A stretch of 64,000 bases of DNA, taken from positions 10,913,375-10,977,374 of the forward strand of contig CAIIXF020000005.1 in NCBI GenBank assembly GCA_903813345.2, given 5' to 3'. Shown piece after piece: positions 1-11,174 of this stretch; position 1 is the stretch's first letter; the number at the start of each line of letters is the position of its first letter. The translations under genes were made by a program, and so were the position numbers. The notes beneath the pieces are model-generated. The model worked only from the letters and a program-made list of their open reading frames with translations. It searched no databases and was not told the DNA's origin. The stretch comes from Owenia fusiformis (Eukaryota > Annelida > Polychaeta > Sabellida > Oweniidae).

Positions 1-560
1 CTTCGGGCAGATATATTAAGCTAGCCGTACCAATGGGACATGATGGGACATCAATGGGAGTTATTGAGTAAAATATTTTTATTGGACATAAAGGGACAAG
101 TTCGGACATTCCCATGGGCCATCCTTGGGACATCAGGGGACACTGTCCTACGTTGCCCCTTTTTGTCCCAAGTTGTCCCCGGGACATTGTCCCAAGTTGT
201 TCCCGGGACATTGTCCTAAGTTGTCCGATTTTGTCCCTTTATGTCCCAAGAAAAGAATGAACATGTTGATTCTTTTCTTGGGACATATTACCGGACAAAT
301 GAGGGGCATTTCATTACGTTATGATCATATCATCATTATCTGACAAAATGGCGCTATATTCCAGACATCATCTGACGAAATGGGACAATGGGGGTCAAAT
401 GATGTCCAGGGGACAAGAGCGGACAAGTTGGGACAAAACAGACAAAGGGACAAAGTCGGGCATTGTCCCATTGGTGTACGGCTAGCTTTATATTGGCCTC
501 AGGATAACCCCAATACCCTGAACCGCAACCCCAAACTGTTCCGTTGATGGTATGCAAAAT
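1..560. repeat. Older interspersed repeat split by the 19-487 insertion
   Basis: Bases 3-18 and 488-545 read as one repeat when the insertion at 19-487 is removed. The joined text (a gggcagatata stretch followed by attggcctc, a ggataa stretch and ccgaac) recurs at about 41320-41385. Related text occurs in inverted form at about 42280-42400, inside the foldback at 40848-42465. This is therefore a fragment of that same repeat family. No coding potential is seen. Confidence 0.6.
19..487. mobile_element. Harbinger-like foldback MITE with TTA target-site duplication
   Basis: The ends are inverted repeats: agctagccgtac at 19-30 and gtacggctagct at 476-487. The similarity continues inward through caatgggac and gtcccattg. 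TTA lies directly outside both ends (16-18 and 488-490), which is the TWA duplication typical of PIF/Harbinger insertions. The interior is a dense field of gggaca and tgtccc words in both orientations, with hairpins such as gtccccgggac and an agaaaagaat/attcttttct stem near 250-282. No transposase ORF exists; the short ORF at 125-343 is only translated repeat. Confidence 0.6.
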
Positions 561-599
561 AGCACAAGGTCAAGGTAATTTTTTCTATCAAAATTACCT

Positions 600-1038
600 A
601 GACATGCATCATCACGTTTATTTTCTGTCAGTGTCTTTTTAGACATTCGGTGTCCTATTTATCTGTCCAACATAGCCTTGATATGCAATAGTGTCATTCA
701 TATCTGTCCAATGTGGTTTAGACACACGTGGTCTTTTTATATCTGCCCAACATTTCCTTGATAATGCTGTCTTGTTCATATATGCCGAATGTGGTTTAGA
801 CACACACAGTCCCTTTACATTTGTCCAACACAACCTACAACTTGCACAGTCTCGTTCATATCTTTCGAATGTTAAGACATACATAGTACTGTCAATATCT
901 GTCCAACATTGCCGAGACATACACAGTGTTATTCCCTTTTGTCCAATATCGTTTACACGTGCACCGTATGTTAATCATACATGTCCAATATTGTTTAGAC
1001 ATGAATAGTCCTGTTAATATCTGTCCAACGCAGAGTTA
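600..1038. repeat. Diverged minisatellite, first segment
   Basis: Degenerate tandem units of roughly 60 bp with the recurring words atctgtccaa, ggtttagacacac and tgttcatat. Overlapping ORFs on both strands (639-920 minus, 691-1008 plus) are by-products of the repeat and share no recognisable domain. The same units resume at 1674, so this was one array before the 1041-1671 insertion. Confidence 0.6.
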
Positions 1039-1040
1039 TA

Positions 1041-1671
1041 CAGGGTGTCAAATAAGTCTGTTCTCCCCCCTTAACTTTTTTATCTTTAAATTGATCATAC
1101 TTTCCCATATATCATTTTGAAGCTTATGGAAAATGCTGATCACCCTCAAAAAGTCAATCATAAACTCCTCCTCATAAGTTGCTACAATGTTTCTTGTAAG
1201 GTTGTAGTTGACCTTTGATTATGTCAAAACAAGTAAAATTACAAGGTATTAGTGAATGAAAAGTGAAAGTTGATACTACAGTGACAATCCCAACATTGGG
1301 TGATTTCGATGTTTCTCAATATCGTAACAGAGTAAAATGTGTTACATTCAGGGGAGCTTTTGAAGCAGTGGCTTCTTTCATCACAAAATAGTTGATAACA
1401 GCCAAAACTAAACGTTCTGAATGATTTATATAGGATCATATCTTCCTAGAATTGATGCAATCCGGGCTGCTGGGGGAGACATACAGACTATTAAAAAGTC
1501 AAATATGGACATCACTAAAAATACTCTAAAAAATTTGGAACATAACCAATCACTCTGAAATTTGGTGTGTGATCAGCAAATTAAATTCCCTTTAAGATGA
1601 TATCTACCAACCTTATGTTATTTCTGAATTAAAAAAGTTAAGGGGGGAGAACAGACTTATTTGATGCCCTG
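1041..1671 (+). mobile_element. Tc1/mariner-like TIR element with decayed transposase tail
   Basis: Both ends carry about 41 bp of inverted repeat beginning cagggtgtcaaataagtc (left) and, on the other strand, cagggcatcaaataagtc (right). The element is flanked by TA at 1039-1040 and 1672-1673, the mariner-type duplication. Near 1449-1497 the plus strand reads RIDAIRAAGGDIQTIKK. By eye this resembles the C-terminal region of IS630/mariner-type transposases (pattern R-I-x-A-x-x-x-x-G-G-x-I). The rest of the transposase is not readable. It interrupts a minisatellite. Confidence 0.65.
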
Positions 1672-1673
1672 TA

Positions 1674-1945
1674 CACAGTCTGAGTCTTGTTCATATATGT
1701 CCAATATTGTTTAGAAACGAATAGTTCTGTTTATATATTTGCCCAACGCAGAGTCACACATAATATGAGTCTTGTTTATATGTATATGTCCAATCTTAAA
1801 TATTTAGACATTAATTATCTTAATTTATATCTTTCCAACGTAGAGTCGTGCACAGTATGGGTCTTATTCGTATATGTCAAATATTGTTTACTACAATAGG
1901 TATGAATAGTCTTGTTTATACGAGTGTATATTTTACTTGAACCAT
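1674..1945. repeat. Diverged minisatellite, second segment
   Basis: Continues the array of 600-1038 with the words tgttcatatatgtccaat, attgtttaga and gcccaacgcagagt. Units are more degenerate toward the right end. No gene is seen. Confidence 0.55.
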
Positions 1946-3837
1946 TAAATACTCTATACTTTCTCGATAAAATTTGTTCAGAAATTGCAAATTCAGTACC
2001 AGTTCAGAGGATGTTGCTTTAATTTCGCGTGACTTATAAAAAGCCTTTGACAGGTTCCTATGGTCGATAATTTGTTTCCTTAGTAGACCCAGTTATTTGT
2101 TTGAGTTTCCTGTTTCGGAGCGTATATAAATGATTTAATAAAACTCTGCATATATGGAAAGCGCTTCTTATAGAGTGAAACCAAACGTATATAACCATGT
2201 CGATACAAATATTTAGCCAGGGGCTATTGCTAGTACTTAATAGCCAATACCATATGATTGTTTTGTCAGGCAAGTAACTGAATACAAAATCGAAATCTGA
2301 TTTACACGACTAATGAGCATAAGCGTACTTCAAGCAGCAAGTGTTACGAACACGATGAAAAAATTGTGCATACCTTAATTGTTGTATATTTCATTATCTT
2401 CATCCTATAATACAACATGTAAGTGACGTATAGAAATAATAAGAGATACCCATGACCAACAAGGATACCGAGCAAGGAAATTATATTCCCTTCATTATCA
2501 ATTATATAAAATTAAACACATTAATTGTGGAATCAATCAAAAGTTAACGTGTATACTTGTAAATTGAATACAGTGAAAGTTTTGATAAATTGTGAAAATC
2601 TTAAATATAGGATGTTTTGTGATTGTTACAGTCTTAACCAAACACTATATTTTAGTTCATTGTTATTTCGACGATTATATCGATACTCTATAAGTTTTTC
2701 TTATTGTTCTTTGCTTGTAAGTTCATAATTTTGGATACTGGGGTTTGTTTATACTCTTAAATGTTTTCTTTTTCCGCGCTTTTCTCACTTTTGTACATGT
2801 CCTAGGATGGTCGTTATAAGGTGTCGTTTTGATTTTGATGTCACTATTACATTACGAATATTTTGCTCAAACAGCTTTGTGCTATATTCGTGCTACATAT
2901 CTTGGGAAATAAAGGTCTCAGAATTCAAACACATTTCACAAATATAGTTCAGCATAGACACATACCACAACTGGGATGACTTAATGTTTATTTATTGAGA
3001 CATTTCATGATATCAAAAATCGAACCCATGACATTTCTGCAATGGGGTGAAACTCACAATTTCAATTCAATTCCATATATCGACCCCGAATGTATCAGGA
3101 ATTCAGGATATACCGACATAGCTATAGTCATGTATAGCTCTCGATCTCTCACTTATCATTTACTAGGCTGCCTAAATGTCTCGTTCACGATTGTAATTGG
3201 TTATAAGACAAACTCAGATCACCTGAGTCTATTTACCGTTAACTTCTCTTTACGTCGCTTACAATAACAATTATTGTAATATAAGATGCCATTCTGTGGA
3301 ATAAGTGATCACTTATTGTTCCATTATTGCCACGTAGAAAATAATCAAACTACGTTCATTGAATTTAAAACACAATATCCATTTGGTCATTATTTAGACT
3401 GCATAACAGATAAATATGAAGTTCTGAATTAAAAATGTTATAACATTGCAGTTATAATCCCTAATTAGCTAGAACTTGGCACATAAAACAACTCTTTTGT
3501 TATTAGCTAGTGACATTACTCCACAAAACACGATTAATTAAGACGAAACTGTCAACCTCTGAAATTATGTTATTTCTCAGACTTTTGAAGTCACGTGACC
3601 ATGACAGCTTTGACGTACAGTGAAACTGAGTTATTCCAAGGGCTTATGTGATACCCGGGCATTAGTACATAATATGTATATACGAAACGAAACCAGGGGC
3701 TTTGCATGTCCTCATTACAGTGTAGTGGTTAAAGGGGTTGGATTTCTACGACCTAGGCACTTTTTTCAGCACCGTTTTGCAGTAACTACATTACCAAGTA
3801 CAGAACTTAATATGAGACAGTAATACAGAACTGAATT
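1946..3837. other. Non-coding stretch, nothing recognised
   Basis: AT-rich sequence with only short chance ORFs (for example 2058-2273 minus, 2525-2728 plus, 2995-3267 plus). None shows a signal peptide, domain or consistent splice sites. Confidence 0.5.
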
Positions 3838-4400
3838 AATAGCCTTCCTATAGGAATGCAGGCACTCACAAATGGGTTTTACCTGACTGTAAAAAGTACA
3901 ACTGAAATGTTCTTTTCAGGTAAGAGTTCACTCATATATGAGCAATACCTGCCATGAAAGAGCCTCTACTGGGCGTAAAATGCATCCACAAATGAGTTTT
4001 ATCTGACTTTAAACCACACTTAAGGTAGCAACACATGAACTGTATTTTATTTTAAAGTTTATCCAGCTATAACAAAGAGCAGTGTATTATTTCTATATTG
4101 TTGTTAAATAATGTACACATAGACATATCGAGCCAAAACCATTGTGACACAAAAGACGATTGACTATCACATGCAGTGCACTAAAGCTTTGCCCCTTGGT
4201 CATTATTTTTCTAATACCCAAGACTCATTGTTTATCCCTAACTTAAAAAGTACAACTGATTTGGCCTTTTAGGCATTGTTAGCTCACATTAGAATTAATG
4301 TGTAATACATAACAATTACAACCGATATAGCCTCTTCGGTATCTATAGACTGCACTCACAAACTGACAGTAAATATAACAAATAAATATAGTTCCAACTT
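3838..4400. repeat. Degenerate tandem repeat
   Basis: Loosely repeated block with the recurring words gcactcacaaa, gggttttacctgact, aaaaagtacaactga and agcctct at 3860-3890, 3970-4015, 4250-4270 and 4325-4370. Units are diverged and the period is irregular. No coding sequence is seen. Confidence 0.35.
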
Positions 4401-4956
4401 AATTGCATAATCGATATCTAAAAATATAATTCTAAAACCTTCTATTTAAAGCATTTTGCATTGTGATTGATGTTGTCGTAGGCACAACTTTTGACACAAT
4501 GATGTCAGGACTTGTTATAGAATATTAGGCATGCACTCAATATATAATCTTTCCAATATCACTGTAATATTCAATTAGTGATATATCTCATTTGTTTGTC
4601 TTTGCATTATATAAACAAGTATTTGTTGTTTGACCCTTGTCTATGATAGTGATAAATTCTGTAAATATATATATGTTCACTTTAAATGCGAAAGTGTCGA
4701 TTTCGATTTTCTCAGTTTTCATTAAAAAACATTGAATTTTCAACAACATTGAAATGTATGATACGGTTATCAAAACCCTTCCCTAAGCGGTGGAAGATGC
4801 TGTTAAACTGTGGGTGCCATGCACAAATGATTATACTCCAGAGTTTCCCTGTCATATTGTAAGCCTGATTTAGTTCAAATATGAAAGCATTATTACCTCA
4901 ACTACTACAAAGAAGTTAATTCAATGAAAGCTAAAAATATCGAAATCGACACTTAC

Positions 4957-4966
4957 CGCCCGCCAT
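4957..4966 (-). CDS. Candidate first coding exon (Met-Ala-Gly) with perfect splice donor
   Basis: On the minus strand the sequence reads AAGATGGCGGGCG followed at once by GTAAGTG. AAGATGGCGG is the YY1-type initiator/Kozak sequence often found at metazoan 5' ends, and GTAAGT is an ideal 5' splice site (4951-4956). Only ten coding bases, Met-Ala-Gly plus one base (phase 1), would lie in this exon. No second exon could be recognised at lower coordinates, so the gene is unidentified. A chance match is possible, but start motif and donor back to back in an AT-rich region is unusual. Confidence 0.35.
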
Positions 4967-4973
4967 CTTAGAT

Positions 4974-4999
4974 GCGAAGGTAACGGCCGTTACCTTCGC
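4974..4999. repeat. 26-bp perfect palindrome
   Basis: gcgaaggtaacgg followed by its exact reverse complement, centred on GGCC. It lies 8 bp upstream of the candidate minus-strand start codon at 4966, so it would sit in that gene's 5' UTR or core promoter. It could act as a dimer-binding site or form a hairpin in a transcript. Confidence 0.75.
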
Positions 5000-5680
5000 T
5001 TGATACTGACCAGTGACATTTGCTCAATTGTTAAAGTCAGTGTTTCTCAGAATTACATTGCTTATGATCGGAAACTGTATCTGTATCAAAGTTCATGTGA
5101 AAATAATAAAGGACCTTATACACCCTCCATTGGGATCTCCCCATGGGAAAAAAATAATTCATCTGATTTTTCAAAATGAGTATTCTGCTTCAATTATTAC
5201 ATTTATATGCACACTAGTATCTTGTTGACCTATATTCAGCACTGTATTGATGTATAGGCCACTTATTAGGGTCATAATTCAATCATGAAGTGTAGAGGCA
5301 TAGATTCCAAACCAGGAAGTATTTTTGTGTCTGTCAAAATCCATTTACATCCTACGCATCCCTGCATCTTATCCAAATATGTTACTACACAATGAAATAT
5401 AATAGTATAATCTTTGGTTTTACAAACTTGTATGATATTTGATAAGAAGTGTAAAAGTTGTTTTTGGAGCATTTTTCTATAGCCATTTGTAGGGGAAAAA
5501 ATGATAATCAATGGAAACCAATGGCCTCTATTGGGATCTGCTGATATCCTCATGTTAAGTCAATGGTGCACAGCCCCATGTAAGTCAATACAACCTTACT
5601 GAACGAAATGATTCCTATCTCAGCTTATGTGTGTCCGAGCACTTTAATATTTTCCAAAGTATTATATGACATTTTATTCT
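5000..5680. other. Non-coding stretch, nothing recognised
   Basis: Contains a weak internal similarity (tattgggatct near 5129 and 5530) and chance ORFs only. Confidence 0.4.
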
Positions 5681-6086
5681 TCATGTTACACCTACGAATG
5701 ATTCATTTTGACCATAGGGATATTTGCCAATAATTGCACCTTGTCCTTTATTCCAAGAATCTTTTTTACAAACAAATTTTGAACGACCCTCAACATTTGT
5801 AGATTCAAGGTTATTGTTGTCATTATCAGATCTCGATTTGTTTGAATCTATGATTCTCCATAATTGAATGTCATTAGGCCTAATACATTGTAAATATTGA
5901 AGCAATTTTTGTCACATCTGTTTCATCAAATCCTGATAACATTACTTCATTTCTCAATGGATTAATATCATCAAGAGCATAGAACAAGGGAGCTTGTAAA
6001 TAAGAAGAAATTGGTTGTCCGTAATACCCATACGAGCTGAAGAGAGTGTTTGTACTTGTTATGACTTGATTTTGATTCTCCGGTGT
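5681..6086 (-). pseudogene. Two consecutive coding-like reading frames, frameshifted, unknown protein
   Basis: On the minus strand 6086 to 5880 is open and reads like protein, including the segments ENQNQVITSTNTLFSSYGYY and LDDINPLRNEVMLSGFDETD. It ends at a TAG at 5882-5880. The next frame takes over across the stop and continues to 5681 (for example NDIQLWRIIDSNKSRSDNDN and KYPYGQNESF), rich in Asn, Ser and Asp. The pair could be one ORF broken by a frameshift near 5890, or two chance frames. No domain was recognised. It abuts the foldback at 6088, so it may derive from a mobile element. Confidence 0.25.
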
Positions 6087-6087
6087 T

Positions 6088-7564
6088 CACGCCTAACCAT
6101 CGACAACGTACAGTGACAAAATATACTGTCGTACACTTTATATGTACGATGTCACGATGTATTAACTGATTTGAAGCAAACACTATGATGTAGGTTTGAT
6201 GTAGGTTTTGAAAAATTAATTTGAGGAATACATAAAGGATTTCATGTTTGATTTCGTGTGTAGCTGCTCAGAAAGACTTTTAGATTTCTGATTACGTTAA
6301 AAGATTCTCGAGCAGTTCTCGACTTATTTCGTAGCAAATCTACCCACAAAATTGATCGGTTGGAATATGTTGTTTTTTCATATTTCCTTTGATCATTTTT
6401 TCCCCTGTCGCTTAAGAGTGTCGATTATTTTTATGAGAATATATTTCTCTAAACTACATAATTTATGATGAGTGAAGATCTGATACATAATTCTGTATTG
6501 GATATAATTTTAAAAAATCAGAAATGTACGTTGTCAACTCTACTGTACGGTGTCAGTGTAATTGAAATTCATGAGATGTAATATTTAACAATCCAATAAT
6601 TATATTTCAAAATCCATTCAGGGTTTTAATGAGTAACAAGTTGTGTTCAACGAATATGTTCGAGTATTCCTAATCCAGATGTTGCTAAAGATAAAATAAA
6701 ATGTGATTTTAAAATCTTGTTGAATGCTATTTTATTTTATGAACGTGTGTTGTGTTGACTTATTTGTGACCATGCATGGGTTGTAGCTTCCAACCTCTTG
6801 ATCATTTGGCTTCTATACATACTCACATTCTGTTAAGAAACACTTTTATGAATTGTAATAATCTCAAGAAATCTTAAGAAGAGATTTATACTAGCTATTC
6901 GAAGATGACTTTTAAAATCTCGTTTGTGCTATCTCTGGAAAGTGCAATCAATAGTTCAATAAAGTTGAAGTAATACAGTATAACTGTAATTGTTCAGAAT
7001 TCAGTTTTAGATGCATCTGACCCAATTGCCCGTTACTGTTCTGAAAAATGCGTTGTCTGTATTAGGGTAAACTGTGAATTGAGATGAGTAAGTAAGTTGA
7101 GTAAGTTCAATGGGACAACGTACGTCGAGTTGACAACATGCGCTAATGACTTTTTAAAATGGTAGCCAAAACTTAAATATTTACTAAATATTCAACCGAC
7201 CTTAATTGTGCAATTAGGGAAACATATTCTCATAAAAATAATCGACACTCTTAGGCGACAGGGGAAAAATGGTAAAACGAAATGTGAAAAAACAACATTC
7301 CCTAACCGATCAATTTTGTTGGTAGATTCACTACGAAAAAAATCGAGCACTGCTCGAGAATCTTTTAAATAATCAGTATTTCCAAGCGAATACACACGAA
7401 ATGAAACATGAAATCCTTTTTATATTCCTCAAATTATTTTTTTAAAACCTAAACCAAACCTACATCATCTTTTTTGCTTCAGATCAGTTAATAGTGACAC
7501 CGTACATTTAAAGTGTACGGCGGTATATTTTGTCACTGTTCGTTGTCGATGGTTAAGCGGGTGT
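6088..7564. mobile_element. 1.5-kb foldback element with ~370-bp diverged inverted arms
   Basis: The left arm (6088-6460) and right arm (7190-7564) are inverted copies. Examples are taaccatcgacaacg against cgttgtcgatggtta, gtacgatgtcac against caccgtac, agattctcgagcag against ctgctcgagaatct, and gagtgtcgattatttttatg against its complement. Weaker inverted similarity continues inside (acgttgtcaact near 6530 and agttgacaac near 7130). ORFs at 5971-6183 and 7192-7395 are arm translations. No transposase is visible. No clear target-site duplication was found. Confidence 0.65.
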
Positions 7565-10500
7565 TTAAGACACATACTAATTAGACAAAGCTTGAGTAAA
7601 TTTTACGCTTTTGTAAATCTGAAGTTTATCTGACAATAAAACATATGATTTTGATTGTGTAACAATGGACTAGTTTTACGCCATATTCTAAACATGCCGC
7701 ATAGATAGACATTATTTCTTAATATGCCAGAGGTACACTTTTTATTTATTAAGCTTTTCCTTTTTGGCCATCCAGAACCTTTGCTCATAGCTTTGAATCC
7801 ATGTCTGCATCTATTGATCAATAAGCCACCAGAAGTGCAATGTGCCCACCTAAGTGAATTAACTCCTTTAATTGCCTAAGCCTAACTCTAAATCAATGCC
7901 AGGTTAAACAATATCAAAGTCAGTTGAGATCCTTTGAGAAATGACTATTGAAAACATCTATATGTCTTACTAAAGATAAGATGAGATAAACCGCCGGCAA
8001 ACTATTTGACTATGAATAGGATCTTCACCGGTGATAGCGTATTTCACTAAAAGTGCATCTTTGATTTCTGGATTTCTTTCCATTATCACTTCATTATCAT
8101 TACCATCGTGTACAGGGAGGTCCTGTACATGTTCACCATTTTTACAAGACCCTGACTATATCATTAGTTTTTTCATGATGTTCCGTTTGTGTCATATGAA
8201 AATATTGGAGAGGTTAAGCTTTGCATATATAATCGAAACTGAACCTGTACGTATCACTCGACCATATACAAATTCATGTAGCCTTCTCATATAAATAGCC
8301 GTTCAAATCCAGTGTTTGTTTAGACTACACCATAGCGTGTAATGATTCTATAGTATGCGGTTTTATAGCTGGTTTTCTAATACATATTTTAAACGAGCTC
8401 GTTTCGTAAGATTTTTGGCGCTAAATCATGCATGACATACATCATCGTGTTCAGCAAGAATTCAACTGTGCATCGAAATCAAAATTGACAGCATAGTGTT
8501 CAATAGACACGAGTAAAATGGTTCCCGTTGACCCAACGTCAAATATTCAAATCTCCCGTTCTAGACCCGAAACTCTGAAGCTGAAAGAGTATCTGAAGTA
8601 GACTAAGAGCGCATAAAACTATGAGCGCTCGATACATTCCTTTGTTAATTTTTGTACTTTGCGTTCACGGTTACGTTGTGAAAAACATCGTTAGCTTAAC
8701 CTCTCCATTGAAGGTTGGTCGAAGAGTATTCCAAAATTTGAGAAAGATGCTTTCCTGTGCACTTTCGAAGAAAGATTTTAATAGTGTTTTACAATTATAA
8801 ATCAAGTGAATAGCTCAACGATAATGACTTCATGACATGCATTTTAGTGTTGATAATGTAACAAAAATGCAATTCATCATGATTATGGGTATATAAAAGC
8901 TCAATAATTTCCACTCAAAGTGCTATGTGTATGCTAATAAAAATGAGGTTAATTACAACAAATGATATACATTTAGTTTAATATTGTATTATCTAAAACC
9001 AAATATTAAAGCCAGTTTCAATCTTACCCACAATGAGAACTTGAAGAGGAATTGTTGATATTCCTTTTCTTCTATTTGGTCACTTTTGTTATTTTTGTTA
9101 TTTTAAGTTTATACTTTAAATTGATTTTTACCACAAACTGATACATTAATACAAATCACGATGCAGTCAACACTATCTAATCATTCTAATGTATGATCAA
9201 TCGATGTAAAAGATTGTCGATACATTATACAAGTATATGTTCCTCCCTATTTTCTGAACTGTTCCATTATCTTTCAAACTTGCTTACAAAACATAATGTG
9301 ATTAATAGGATTTCATGTGCTCTGAAGGCTGGATCTGTGATGAACCACTGGACCGAAAAATAGGTATTAAAGAAAATAATTCCAACGCGCCAGGTGTGTA
9401 TAAAGAGACTCACGTTGTACGTATTTTTCACAAAGTGCCGTAAAATTGTTTTATCCGATAGCCACTGGTACAAGCCAAAAGTGTTCAAATCGCCAGGTGT
9501 TCACATTTCGAGGTTTTTCAACGTCAGTTGTTATGTCAGATTAAAAACAATGGGATCGGACCAAAAAAGCGTTTGAGCAATGTTTAGATAAGAAAGATGT
9601 TCAGATATACAGGCGATGCTGTACATAATAAATTACACAATACAAAGTAGTTTTTGCAGTTGGAATTAAAATCTTCAGAAAACGTTTTAAAAACGTGTAA
9701 AAATAAATCATGAACCTATCAATACATTTTAATAGTAATTTACTAAGAGTAGGTAATAAGTAACACGATTAAATATATTTCGGAACAGAGTCACGGAAAT
9801 AGTTACCCTAGCTTTGCATTCGTTCGACTTTACTTCTCGGGTAGTTTATAACTACTCTGCACGTAGGGTTGGAAATAGCATGTATTTTTGAAGGAGTACC
9901 CATTTGTTCTTGCTGAGTATGGAGACGGGGTGGAAATGGGGAAGGGAGGTATTCTTGAATTCTCTTCCCCGTTTCCGAATCATTTGCTTTCTCTTAGACT
10001 CTGTTCATAAATACTCCAGGATGGTTTTCATCCTTGGAAATGCCAGTTTCAAACAGGTGGATATGCTTCGTTCTTTTCTGTGTTGATTCAGTAAAAATTA
10101 AAATGGAAAACCATCAGTTAAGTTGAATGGCCTTACTTAGGTTGCATCGTTCTGTTTATTGTTTGGCTGTACTAATTCTGGATGCTTATGTTTGAAAAGT
10201 CAGCTGTTGCTTGAATGACAGTAAATTCGGCTCCACGAACAATGTTCACTGATAAGGCAATACGACTCATAGCGCGATTCCACTTGCCAGAAGATGATAA
10301 GGTTGTTGTCCGAACACATTGTGTATGGGAATTATAAAAAGGAACATTAATAAATACAGTATTAGTACTACTACTAGTATAATTTCCAATTTAGGTATTA
10401 ATAAATACAAATCGATTTATCTATGGTACATACAGGATGAACAAAATCACTAGTTTGATCATAAAAACGGGAATGTTTTATCAACTATACTAAAACTTTT

Positions 10501-10721
10501 GTTATCTTTTTTCAATTGCAAGCATCAATCTTGTAATCAAAATTCCAAAAACCTGTTCAACTTTTCAACTCAAATTTTTTACAGACCCAACAACAGGCTA
10601 GTGCCAAAATCTAGACTTAAAAAGATTTTGGGCACGCTGGGTAAATTACTTGGAATTTGACGGTAAAATGTGAATTCAGACAGTCAATAACAAGTTGGCA
10701 AGGATCATTATTACCACCTTG
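7565..10721. other. Non-coding stretch with one cysteine-containing ORF
   Basis: The minus-strand frame at 7603-7821, open upstream to about 7880, contains five or six cysteines (around RCRHGFKAMSKGSGW and KKCTSGILRNNVYLCG) but matches no family I recognise and lacks convincing splice sites. A diverged repeat around 9813-9870 recurs at 35421-35495 (shared words attcgtt, gactt, ggtagtttataa). The rest is AT-rich without features. Confidence 0.35.
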
Positions 10722-10892
10722 CCGGTGTAAAAGGGTAGGTGGTCCTATCAAATTTTGGTCCTACTCTCTATTGATTTATATGGTGACCTAATTACAATTA
10801 TTTTCCTTATTATTTATACACAGTCAGGGCCAGTAAGGGCCGTAAGGAAAGGGGACCAAAATCGTCAGAGACCATAATTTCTTTTACACCGG
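10722..10892. mobile_element. Small MITE, copy 1 (ends ccggtgtaaaag)
   Basis: A 171-bp unit bounded by the inverted ends ccggtgtaaaag and cttttacaccgg. It shares its interior with a second copy 300 bp downstream (tcctatcaaatt, tggtcctactct, gatttatatggtgacc, aagggccgt, aaaggggacca). No ORF. Confidence 0.6.
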
Positions 10893-11026
10893 GCCTTTTC
10901 TAGGGGTATTAGTGCTAGTTTAGAAGGCATTTATTTTATTATATCGGCCTGAGCAATATGTGTCTTCATTGACAAATAATGAAATCTATTCCCTAAAAAA
11001 TGCACTATCGTGATATTTCCAAGAGA

Positions 11027-11174
11027 TAGGTGTAAACGTGTAGGAGATCCTATCAAATTATGGTCCTACTCTCCATCGATTTATATGGTGACCTAAATAC
11101 AACTCTCAACTCGGCAAGGGCCGTTTAGAAAGGGGACCATAATCCCCAGAGGACCATAATTTCTTTCACACCGG
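11027..11174. mobile_element. Small MITE, copy 2
   Basis: Direct-orientation relative of 10722-10892, with aggtgtaaac at the left and tttcacaccgg at the right and the same interior words, slightly shorter. The two copies are separated by about 135 bp, which suggests local insertion or a tandem duplication. Confidence 0.55.

Noticed and set aside
3010-3040. aaaatcgaacccatgac, a B-box-like word in inverse orientation (GGTTCGATT)
   Set aside because: No A box at the right distance and no cloverleaf, so no tRNA or SINE call.
8518-8601. Short plus ORF MVPVDPTSNIQISRSRPETL...
   Set aside because: Protein-like in tone but only 27 codons, no donor and no promoter signal.
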